DNA of 64,000 nt from Notospermus geniculatus (taxonomy: Eukaryota > Nemertea > Pilidiophora > Heteronemertea > Lineidae). A program made the translations under genes and the position numbers. Below, in pieces: positions 44,693 to 56,700 of this stretch (its first letter is position 1; each line of letters opens with the position of its first letter). The stretch spans positions 176,308 through 240,307 of the forward strand of contig NMRB01000931.1 in the NCBI GenBank assembly GCA_002633025.1. Reading direction: 5' to 3'. The notes beneath the pieces are model-generated. The model did not search any database, was not told the DNA's origin, and saw only the letters and a program-made list of their open reading frames with translations.

Positions 44693-44773
44693 TTACAGCT
44701 CGTAAGGTGAGACAGTCTCTTTAACTCCCTTGTGCCTCAGGTCAGAGTACGTCTGTTCGGCAATTACATCTGC
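44693..44773 (-). CDS. Ig receptor exon 16: terminal tail exon with TYSDL and stop
   Basis: 27 codons including TAA, phase 0, strong acceptor TTTCTTTCTGCAG. It reads ADVIAEQTYSDLRHKG and ends SPYEL-stop. With SPYAQL of exon 15 it forms YxxL-x11-YxxL with E at -3 of the first tyrosine, an ITAM-like spacing. Confidence 0.86.
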   Translation of the reverse strand, partial: ADVIAEQTYSDLRHKGVKETVSPYEL

Positions 44774-47700
44774 CTGCAGAAAGAAATAAGGCATACGTGT
44801 ACGTGTAACATATTTGGATCCGAAAATTTAACTACGCGTATAATGCTTTAAAGCCCCTCTGTATTCAATTTGAAAAACGCGAATCATCGCCGCGATTCCC
44901 GACGTCAGTGCACGACGTCACGATGTCAGCGTAGTGTAAAATGTACTACGCTCTATCTGAATACATTAGGGCTCTCCCTGCAGTTTTTTTCAATGTGTGC
45001 TGAAAACTAGAGAATGGGTCATATGAATAAAGACTAGCAAATGCTTTTACTTGAATTTTGCAATACAAATGCACTATGCAATGCTGTACAAATCTGAAGT
45101 AAAAGCATTTGCTTGTCTTTATTCATATGACCCATTGATTCTCTGAAGTACGTATCAGGCAAGCATTTTGGGGACCTTCACAAGCTATGACACCTCTATG
45201 TGCACTCTCCGAACATTCTGAAAATATCGTAAAATTCAATACAGTGGGGCTTTAAAGCGCCACGATATGGCCACTTTTTGTCGATAGGCGGCACCATCGA
45301 CGTTGATTGCATCATTCTCCAATACCGTTGTCTTGCCTTTCGCCCCATTGGTGGAGAATGTAGGATTAATACAATGCATACATGTACGTGGATACCCTAG
45401 GAACGAGAGCTACTCCACATGGGGCGAGGTTGATAGTAGTTCAACAACATTGTCAATAGAGGTCTCCCTTAATGCGGGGTATGTTTAGCGCAGGATAGGA
45501 AGGGATACTGCGCTCCTTTTAATTGATATATAAAATGTACATGTACGTTTTGGCCCTTGCTTACCGTGATGTTCAGTTGGGCATAGGGGCTCTCTTTTAA
45601 GTCATAGGGTTCAGCATAATCACCTAAAAGGTACAAAATTCCAATCAACGAGGCCCTCCTGAATTCTCGTTCACAACATTTCTGTTTCCATAGTTTAGCC
45701 GAAATCCCCCTTCCGGCTTCAACGTTATTATGTTTTCCACACTTGTTCCAACCGTTCACAACGCTTCCTAGCATGGTATCGCACGGCACAGTACGCTACG
45801 GTACGGTATAGAGTTTATTGGCAAATCACATGTTTATCATGAAATAGATGAGGCTATGTCCAAATGTGGCATTATTGGCCTCATCTTTCTAGTGGTGGTA
45901 GGCGGCCATATAGATTTTAAGGAATCTGGAAAACAAGGATCCCCAAGGAACCCCAAGGAATTAACTCCAAATAATGCAAATGATATGATCGGAGAAAACG
46001 ACATTATTATGAATGTATATTAACACTGTACAAAAAATCCGCCAAGAAAACGTCTATAAATATTTTTCCGATATATGTTCAAAATATTTTGAAAATCCCA
46101 TGGGCAGGGGGGGGGCTAGGCCTATTTTGAACATGTATCGCAAAAAAATATTTTGGGACGTTTTCTTAGCGGATTTTTTGTACAGTGTAATATACATTCA
46201 TAATAATGTCGTTTTCTCATATCATTTGCGATATTTGGAGTTAGGCCTAATTCCGTAGGGTTCCTTGGGGATCCTTGTTTTCCAGATTCCTTAAAATCTA
46301 TATGGCCTAGGCCTAGGTCTGCAGGTTCCTCATTGATTTGATTGGCAATCATGATTCGGGGCACACTCAAAAAACACTCTACCGTACATGTATATAGACA
46401 AACCAAATACATTTATTTTGCTGAACGTACCTTTATCAGCAGAAGTGACGTTTATATATACGGGTTCTTTATTACCAAGATGAAGGTCACGTGCCTCGTT
46501 CTCACCTCGTGTGGTGCCAGGGTTTCCTCCAGCTGCAAGAAAAACTCATTCGCGAGAGAGATTCGCAAGAAAAGCATGTGGTTTCTTGGTGATAACGCTG
46601 TCGGTCGCTTACTGCATCTGCTTTAGACTAAAGTCCGTAGTCCGTATCGTCTTAGGGGATTTTAAATGTCAAATTCATATTATTTCGAATTAACAAAAAT
46701 AGAGCATGATGCCCCATTATAAAAAGTGTGTCAGGCCGTTAGAAGCCGCCAGTTAGCGGTCCTACAACTTCACAAAATTTGACGTCACAGACGTAAATCA
46801 TGGCGTCCACGTCATTATGGATGACGTTCTGGCCTGAACTTCTCTGTGACGTCAAATGTCATGACGTCTAGGACCGCTAACTGGTGGTGACCTCTAACGG
46901 CAGGAAAGCCTCCCATTGTCATTCCCCTGAACCTACCCTCGAATGCTGGGTTAATGTTGGCATACATCGGCTCCATTTTCTTTGCTGCTGAACTACTCAG
47001 CGCTGGACCAGTTTGCCCCTTTTTTGAACCTAAAAGGAAAAGTGCAGAGTCGTGGATAAAGGGCACTTTTTGTCAACAGCCGGCGCCACCGGCGGGGATT
47101 GCATCATTCTCCACTACCATAGTTTTGTCTTTCACCCCAGTGTTGGAGAATTTATGATTACAATCCAGTGCATACGTAGACACCCTGGGAACGAGAGTTA
47201 CTCTAAATGGTGCGAGGTTGATAATCGGTAGTTTAACAACATTGTCAATAGAGGTCTCCCGGGTATGTTTAGGGCAGGATAGCGAAGAAATACCTTGGCG
47301 CTTTAACAAAACGTTTTTCAATGAGACACCAGTCGTATTAAGGAAACCAATATACACTGGTGAACAGAAATATTTGGACACTTTCAAAACTCTAAGTCAT
47401 TTTCCTCTTTTGCCTTCCTTTTGTCTCAAACTACTAGTTATTTTTCTTATTAATCAGAACATTTTTACCTTGGCAAGTGGGTGATATATAATCCCATGAG
47501 ATTGTCCATGCCAAAGGTTACTGACATGGGGTTGCTGAAAAACGAATAACAAAGACAATCATGATGCACTTCATCCACACTTCTCCCCTCCAATAGCTTT
47601 AGCCTTTGAATTAGAGAAGCTTGAATGGCACCCATCATAGTTATCTTTGTTGCCCATGGATCAGCAACCTGTTGTCTGTAAACTTTTGTATGGACAATCA

Positions 47701-50700
47701 GAGGGGAATATATAACCCACTTGCCAAGGTAAAAATGTTCTGATTAATAAAAAAATTACATGTAGAGGTTAAAGACAAAATGAAGGCATAAGAGCGAGGA
47801 AAATGACTTAGAATTCTGAAAATATTTCTGATATTTCTGTCCACCAGTGCTGAAGTGCCAACTCGTGCGGACATTTCATTCATCATTACCTGAAAAACAA
47901 GCCATGTTCCTTCTATGAAGTATGACAACTGCAACAATAACAGCCTCGACCACCAAGATCATGATCACTATTCCAACTATCATCCCAACGTTGGTGCCAC
48001 CTCCACCTCCTCCTCTTGGGCCATCTTCTACCCAAATATAAGTGCCGCCTTCTTTACTTTCTGTAACAGGTTTTGAGCGGAATACGAGATCTCGTCCATC
48101 AAAAACCTCCAAATAAAGGCCGAGAACACTCTTCACCATGGCCGACCCCTCGATCGCGAAACTCGCCTCTCCAGCTGTCTGATTCATCACTAAGTGATAA
48201 CTACATGTATCAAGATTATCTAGGCGACAGTAGTTGATTCGAAGTGTTGTATAAGAACGGCGAAGGGCCACCCATCTGGCCGTCATTCTAGTCCCGTGGC
48301 GCTTAACGTACGTCAATGTTGTGTTAGGAGCAACTGCAATTGATAACAAACAGACAAAGGTGTCGTACTAGAAACTGTATACAAATCAAAGTTCTTTAGC
48401 AACGTATTGTTTTCAGGATGCTAATGCCCGGTTGTTCAGGTGTGGCTCACGTGAGCCTAGCTTATTCCTCAAACTCAAGTTCACGTAAGTCGCGCTTATG
48501 TCTGGTCATAAGAACAGCTCAATCAATTCCGAGTTTATTGCACAACCTGAATTAAACTTGGGATTACCTAAGCCTGGCTTATTACCCTCCTTCCCAATGC
48601 TTTCCTATACAATTTGCTCGATGATGTCTGCCCGTTTGCTCAGGTGTGGCTTACGTGAGCTGAACCAATGCTTCTGCCATCTACAAAGTCAGGGCATACA
48701 GTGAATAGGCGTAGGGGAGACCGGGGCACATTGAACACACGTCCACATTGAGCCACCTGAATAATTTTTTAACACATGCATGATAACTTTTCACCTTTTT
48801 ACTGAAGAGACCTCGGTTGGTAAGCTACCTTGCCAGAATACCACATGTAAATTCTGTGGTACCAGTTTTGATTGATCACAATTCAAATAATTGAGGCCTA
48901 AAAAGTGAGTTTATCATTTTTTTGGTATTCAGATAGCTGTTAAGTATCTAGAGGAGCTGTAGGTCCAAGTGATTAATGTTTAAAAGCAACATGGAACGGT
49001 GCTCTTGTGTGGAAACTGTCAGTGATGTGGACTCATGCATGAAGCTTGCAAGGCCAAAATTGTAATAAAATACGTGGCGGGGCACTTTGAGCCATCCATT
49101 CCGGGGCACATTGAACTTGGCAATACACCAGTGGTTAAATTGAAATTGTGTTTATATCAGTGGCCTATGACCAAAAGACTGTTTATAGGAGGAGCTGATT
49201 CCAGTTTATTCCACTCTAGTCTATGACAAGCGACTTCGTGGTAGTGGAGGATTTTGATTGGAACGTAGGAGCATTAAATGTTATTTTCAGTGCTCAGTTG
49301 CCATGGTTACTACCAGTTCAAAATTTGAAGCTAGTAGGCCTTGTTAAAAATCAACTTTTTCCTATTGTTCATTCAGTAAACTATTTTATGGTTTCAAATA
49401 AGTTTTTGTGCCTAATTATTGTATTTCATTGCGTGGTTCAATGTGCCCCACTGCATGGTTCAAACTACCCCGGTAACGGGGCAGGTTGAGCCACAAAATT
49501 TCCTTTTTTCACTTGCCCGTTTCATTGCTTTATTATTACAAAAGCCCAAAACATTCAATGGCAATAGTTAGCCAACAAACCGAACTGGATGATGGATGTG
49601 TTAGGATGGCTCAATCAACGCAAGCAAAAAGTCCAGGGGCCAAAATTTAAAAAGTGGCTCAATGTGCCCCGGTCTCCCCTACCATTGTAAGTCACGCTTA
49701 TAACCACCCCACTGTCAGGTTTATTATAAGAAAGGCTTAAAGCTTGGCTTGTGTTTGAAGCCCAACCTGCTCAACGCGCTGTGAAATATAAGTCCGGCTT
49801 AAGCCACGCTTATGTCGGGATCGACCCAACTCAGGCTTAAGCCAAGGCTGAACAACCGGGCATAAGTTTGTACGTATGCACATGCAGCGCCACCCTGAGA
49901 ACATCCGGGGTTCTTAGTGCTCGCTCCCTTCGTCACCGCACACAAACCCCTGAGGACATCCGCCTGATTTGCTGGGTATTTGGATCGTCTGTTGTATCGA
50001 CTGGACAGGCTGATTTAACAGTCTCCAACAGCAACCAACCTGTTGGATGAAGAATAAACATGCTTCTTTTTGTACAACACCCAACATGATGTTGGATTAG
50101 TGTGGACGGCCTCATCCAACAAGATCAAAATTGGACCAACATCAAAGTTGGATGTAGTTCTTAGTTGTATATCGTTAGACTCTGCTTAACATGCTAAAGT
50201 AGAGTCTACACGATACAACTTCAGGTATACAACAGCATCCAACTTTGATGTTGGTCCAAGTGTGATCTTGTTGGATGAGGCCGTCCACACGATCCAACAT
50301 CACACACTCATGTTGGGTGTTGTTGAAAAAGAATAAGCATGTTTATTCTTATTCCAACAAGTTGGTTGCTGTTGGCACATGGTTGGAGACTGTTGAGTGA
50401 GCCTGTCCAGACGATACAACACACGATACAACGCAGTTGCCCCCCAGAGCCAACCAAAAAACTTGATTTTCATGCAGATTTTGGGAAAAAACGGCAAAAA
50501 GAGGTCTTCTGCCCCCCCCCCNNNNNNNNNNNNNNNNNNNNNNNNNNNNNNNNNNNNGACCAAAAAGGTAAATACGGCCCTGTTTGTATGCTGTTGGATG
50601 TCTCATTTTGTATCGTGAAGACGCACCTCTTTTCATTATTTCAAATGTAAAAACTGAGGTTCCGACATCGTTCATTACTTTAGCGGAGTACTCCCCGTAA

Positions 50701-53700
50701 TCATTCAAAGAAACAGCTTGCTTGGACAAGGTGTACGTCGTATCATTGGCTTTTCCGGTTGAAAATCCTTGATCAGTCGCCAGTCGGTTGTATTGGTCCA
50801 ACCAGGAGACATTTGTGGGTGGTGGATTCGCAATCACACGCAGAACGAACCGCACACTCTCCGATGGTTTGGGGAAGACCGTGAGAACCTTTTGGAAGTC
50901 AGGATTCCATTTGGCCTTGTCTGAAAATAAAGATGGAGTCCATGAAGTTCATGCCAACGTCGCTTAACCGAGTTATGTTCATGAACCCTTTATTACGCCA
51001 TTGTTCGCCAGCTTGTCCGTATACTGTATACCTCTATGATGTAAACTCGGCCTTATGCATAGGCCTACTTACACAAAATATCGATATTCATAGTAGCATC
51101 CGCCACACCTCCAGGTGAATAATTGACGACCCGACAATGATATGGTCCAGTCTGTGTATACTTCACTCCCTTCACCGCAAGTGTCCGCGATTTCTCATTC
51201 TGTATTTCCTTGTTGTTATAGTACCAGCTGTAACTATACGTTGTTGGGTTGCCTCCGCTGGCTTCACAGGTTAATGTCAGGTCATCCCCTTCTTTCACCC
51301 TCTTTGGGTTTGCTGACAGAGAGGCACTTGGAGGGTCTGAAATGAAAGCTACGGTGTGTCAGGCTTTAGCGGACTAAACGTACACTTTCTAGGCTCTGGC
51401 AAACCATTGCTGAAGGAGCAGCCCATCGAGTTCTACCGAAAAGTTAGGCCTAAAGTGTAAAGTCACATGAGAACCTGTACTGTTGATGATATCAGACAAT
51501 AAAAAACCCAAACCCAATTCATATGTTATTTTGCGTTAAAGGTAATATGAGGGGGGGGGGGATGTATCATATCCTACTTACAGTGCACTGTGATGGTCAC
51601 ATCTTTTTTCCAGCTTGTTTGATCATTTATCTTACATTCATACTTGGCCTGGTTATCTTCCTTTCTTGCCGTGAATGTCAGCTGACTGATGTAAATTGTG
51701 CCGCCACCTGAAGCTTGTCGTGTGTCTGGTGTGACACCAGATGTGATCGGCTGGTTATTCCTATACCATGATATAGTTCCAGGTGACCCAGAGTTACTGC
51801 TGTCTGTCTCACACTTAATGCTTACACTACCACCAGCTGTGATGGGCGTGGTTGGCTTGTTTACCATCTTCAGCTTTGTAGCCGACCCTGGAAGACCAAT
51901 GAAAATCCATTCACTGAAAAATACTTGTTCTCATTCATATCACCATTGTACCTGTACCGATACAGACGCTGAAAGGTTAAATGTCGTCCTGTGTATATAC
52001 AAAGATTACCCAGGATCTCAATCTTCACTAATACAATACCCTGGGTGTAGTTTCGGTAGCCGAACATCACCCAGCATCATAGTATGACACTTGGATTCGA
52101 GGTTGTCTCGCCCGTGGTCACGTGACCGCCTGAAGAATGTCATGAACAGCTACACTCAACAAGTACCGCGGCGAGAGACCGCGAGATTCCACGGGATTTC
52201 TAAATAGGACGCGTTCCTAGGCACTGATTGCGGATGCTGGGTGATGTTCGGCTACCGAAACTACACCCAAGGTATTGTTTTAGTGAAGATTGAGATCCTG
52301 GGTAATCTTTGTATATACCCTGGACGACATTTACCCTTTCAGCGATACAGACAGTTTGCGGTACTTTACATTTGGGTCATGCAGTTGGCTGACGGGTGAA
52401 TGGGATACCACGAGGGCGAGCCTCATGCAGTATTTGACACCCGGTCATCTATTTCACGAACGGTCCTGGGCCCATATTCATTTTGACTTAAGTATGTTGA
52501 CCAATATTGACCCTGGGGCCTTATTCACAAAGCTCTCTTAGCAGTTTAAGAATTCGTAACATTCCAGGAGCTATTGTGCGTCAACCATTGAACAATGGTT
52601 AAGAGGACGCTACGAATGCGCAATTTAAGTAGTAGGCCTATGCTTTGTGAATACGGTACCTGTAACTCTCATCCAGCATGAACTTACACAGAACGTTCAC
52701 CGTTACTGTCGGACCCTCTGATCAGGAGTCCGTCTCGCTAACCACTAGACCACGCTACTCCACAAACAAATTTTTGACAATTTCAAAACGGCAAAAAGCA
52801 GAGTGCTTGCTACACAGGGAAATTGACGTACATCTGGCGGACGTATGGCGTATATACGGCATACGTCTGCCAGTCCTGGTTGCGTATATATACCGTATAT
52901 AAAAGTAGACGAGAAGTCAATCTCCAGAATTCACGAATTTTCGACCCCAACCGGGGTCTTTTTCAAGTGGAACTTTACAATCTGAAACTCTAGAAAATTT
53001 GTATGTACGTCGTATGTACGCGGGATATATGGCGTATGCCGTACCTATGGCATACGTACGGCATATACTCGGCGGACATATTTTTCCATACGTAAGCCAT
53101 ACGTACACCGGAAATCCACAGGATGATCCATTGTACTATACGGCGGATATAAAAGTAGCTGTACGTCCGCCGGATGTACGTCATTTTTCCTATGTATGCT
53201 TCACATTTGCTGTCATAGGAGAAACCGGCAGTATGAGACAAAATGCAATGTTTGACACTCGGTCATCTGGCCCAAGAAGACAATCTCAAACGACTCTCAT
53301 CAACTAGCTGCTGGTCAAGAGAACTTACATCGAACGTTCACCGTTGCTGTCTTTCTGAATGTAGTAGTTGATGCATATGTAAATGTACAGATGTACTGTG
53401 CACCATTGTCCTTCCTGTTGGTGTCTAACTTGATGTCCACGCTGACATCCTTCCCTGAATTCGCTCCATTCGTCACACTCGGAGAACCAGTCACATCGAC
53501 CTCTGTAGATCCTAGTTTCTTCTTGACGGAGACACTAACGGCTGGGTTACTGCTTGATGTTGTATGACACGTTATGGTCTTAGACTCTCCCTCTCTCACA
53601 GTGATACTTGTCTCTGATAGCTGGATTCCATCCGGTGGGACTGAAGGAACAAATTCGACAGCATATTCACTGAAGATGGAGGCTGTTGGACGGATTTGTA

Positions 53701-56700
53701 ATTGAGCCCCTCAGTACAATAGTGGTCTAACTCCACTTCTGTAAATTTTCGAGTTAGACCCATAGCGGGAATCCTGAGTGAGAAATCTCTTCGTGCAATA
53801 ATGGTCTATACTGAATCTAGTTCCACTGAGGAAATATAGAGGGCACCACTTATTTTCACTTTCAATTTGTGCAAAACTGTCAGTGCAAGACTGGTCTATC
53901 TCCAAAATCCAATGATATTGTCATTTATGGAGTTAGACCACTATTGCAGTAAAGCTTACTAAGGTCAACCCCACTTTTTATTTTAGGACATTAAAGTTAT
54001 TTTTATGATGAACTACATGACTTGGTACAACTCAATTCACAGTGGTTAGTGCAAGAGTGGCCTAACTCACAAATTCATAAAATACACAAATTGTGGGAAG
54101 AAAATCGATCAAAATTTTGAACACGCATATTCAAATCAAAATGGATTTGGGGCCAAGACAAAGGATGTTCCAAGGTTTCAAATTGTACCAATGAGGATGA
54201 TAATCATGGTCACCTGATTTTTTTATGACCTCTAGACTTTGACAGCCGTTTTCTCAAAACTACCAAAAGTGGAGTTAGACCACTATTGTCCTGAGGGGCT
54301 CAATTGGCCTTCAGCAACATCCGGCCAGAACTTCTTCCAAGAATGCTAGCTCAATATAATAGCTGTGGTTACACTACATAAATCTCCGTGCTTTCCCCGG
54401 GGATTTTGCGGTTACACCTGTAAATCGCCGGGTCTAAATAGACCCGTGTCTGAAATCCCCGAGCTTATTAGCCCCAGCGATCTCGAAGGGGCAACGCCAG
54501 GGCTATTTTAAGCACGGAGATTCTATGTAGTGTAACCGCAAAATCCCCGTGTCTATTTCTAGTTCCACGCACCCCGACAGACGGCGATGCAAATTGATGA
54601 GTGAAGCGCATGCGTATAGGCTATTTCACGCCTCCAGCAGCCACTTAATTATGTAGAGTTGCCTACATGCGGTGCCCCTATCGCCGGGATACGGAACTTA
54701 TTACCAATCGCACTTTTAGTAGTGTAACCGCTCGCCGTGTCAACGCCGTGTTTTTTCTGGTTCGGAAAAACCCCGTGTCTCAAAAACCCCGGGGATTTTG
54801 GATAGGTGTAACCACGGCTACTATTACCAAATCATTCGAAACAGGCAGACATGATAGCTACAGTAAGATCACAACTGACATCTCTACGGCTTCGCGTGAG
54901 TTACGTCTTGGTTGTGTAACGGGTGTGATTCTGCAAAGATTTAATGGAGAAAAATGTAATAAAACAGCGAGACACGAAATCACAGTTGCGCGTAATTCAC
55001 CACATAAATCGCGCGTAAAGTTGAGCGTAACTCACGCAAACTAGGCCTATACGCATTGTAAAGCCTAGTTTATACTTCGACGCAAGACCATCGTCGTCCG
55101 ACGCGCGATCAAATCTGGACGCCGACTTCGCGGAATTGATTCGTAGTCCAGCGTACTTTAGCGATGGTGACCCGTTATGAAGTGACTCAAGTAATTACAG
55201 CTCGCGATCGGACGCCGACCAAATCGCACGACAGGGTCGGCGTCGAACACAAGATTGCGCGTCGGTCGCCGGCGATGGTCGTGCGTCGAAGTATAAATTA
55301 GGCTTAAGACTGCATAAAATGTCGCATAACATACACGTAAGTTACACGCAGGTTACGTAGATACAAGACCCTGAGTTATGGTAACATACGCATAACATTA
55401 GCTCGTAGGTTATGCGTAAGTTACGCATAAGTTACACGTAACTTACGCGAATTTAGGGATGTCAACTGTGATCTATACTGTACCATTAGTGTTTGAAAAT
55501 ATGGATCGACGAAACAATTATCCTTAACTGCTCTTTCCAGATTTCTATGTCATATCAAAAATAGATCTATTTTTGGTCATATGTAATATTTCATTCAAGG
55601 ATATAAGGGAAGGGGGTATCATCTCCTACTTACAGTATACCGTGATGGTCACGTCTTTTTTCCAGCTTGTTTGATCATTTATCTTGCATTCATACTTGGC
55701 CTGGTTATCTTCCTTTCTTGCCGTGAATGTCAGCTGACTGATGTAAATTGTGCCGCCATCTGAGGCTTGTCGTGTGTCTGGTGTGACACCAGATGTGATC
55801 TGCTGGTTATTCCTATACCATGATATAGTTCCTGGTGACCCCGAGTTACTGCTGTCTGTTTCACACTTAATGCTTACACTACCACCAGCTGTGATGGGTG
55901 TGGTTGGTTTGTTCACCATCTTCAGCTCTGTCGCCGACCCTGAAGACCATAACAATTTTATACTGTTCATGAAAAACTGAAAATTAAATTGAATCGAAAA
56001 CAAGTCATGATGAATTTAGGCCTAAACCCTAATGATTCTATTGTATTTCTTTCAACCGGAAGTGTGGAAAACCAGGTAACACAGCTCACAGGTTACGCGA
56101 ATTTACTATTAGGGATGCCAATTGTGATCTGTACTTTATATAAACTAGATTACCAAATGTTAATGAAGTGTTGATGAAGAGTGGAAAAGTTGCTGAATAA
56201 CTTTGTAGACTTCTCTATGAGGTAAATGAATTAGATTATCATACAGTACGATTTACATAATATATAAGTAACCCAAACTCCTTTATGATACAAGTTTGCT
56301 CACATTTTACATTCATTTTGGTGTCAGCTTGTGTAGTAAATATGTGCCCCGTCAGGCCATAGATTGACCTGCATCTAACCGTGACGCCGTTCATTGCCTT
56401 GGTTGGTGTTATGGATAGGTCACTGACCCTGATCTTTCCACCATATGCCCCATTCCTCTCTGATGATGATATCCCAGTTGTTATTTCTCGAAACGATGAT
56501 GATCCTATATTCCAATACCACTTCATGCTGATTATAGGGTTACTTTCATCCGTCTCACATCGAAATGTTTTCCTCTGACCAACCTGGACGACAGCAGTCG
56601 GGTTATTAGTGAAAAACACCTTGGTGTTTGGAACTGGAATAAACAAAAGCATGTAATGGTATTCTTGTGATCTAAAGGAAGGGCAAAGCTGCCTAAACTA

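Noticed and set aside
46122-46412. Minus-strand frame after tail exon 14
   Set aside because: It lies in the hairpin 45905-46302; the donor at 46430 joins exon 15 in phase.
50300-50626. Extension of Ig exon 11 through poly-C and N
   Set aside because: Frame crosses an N gap and a homopolymer; the donor GTGCGT before it joins exon 12 in phase.
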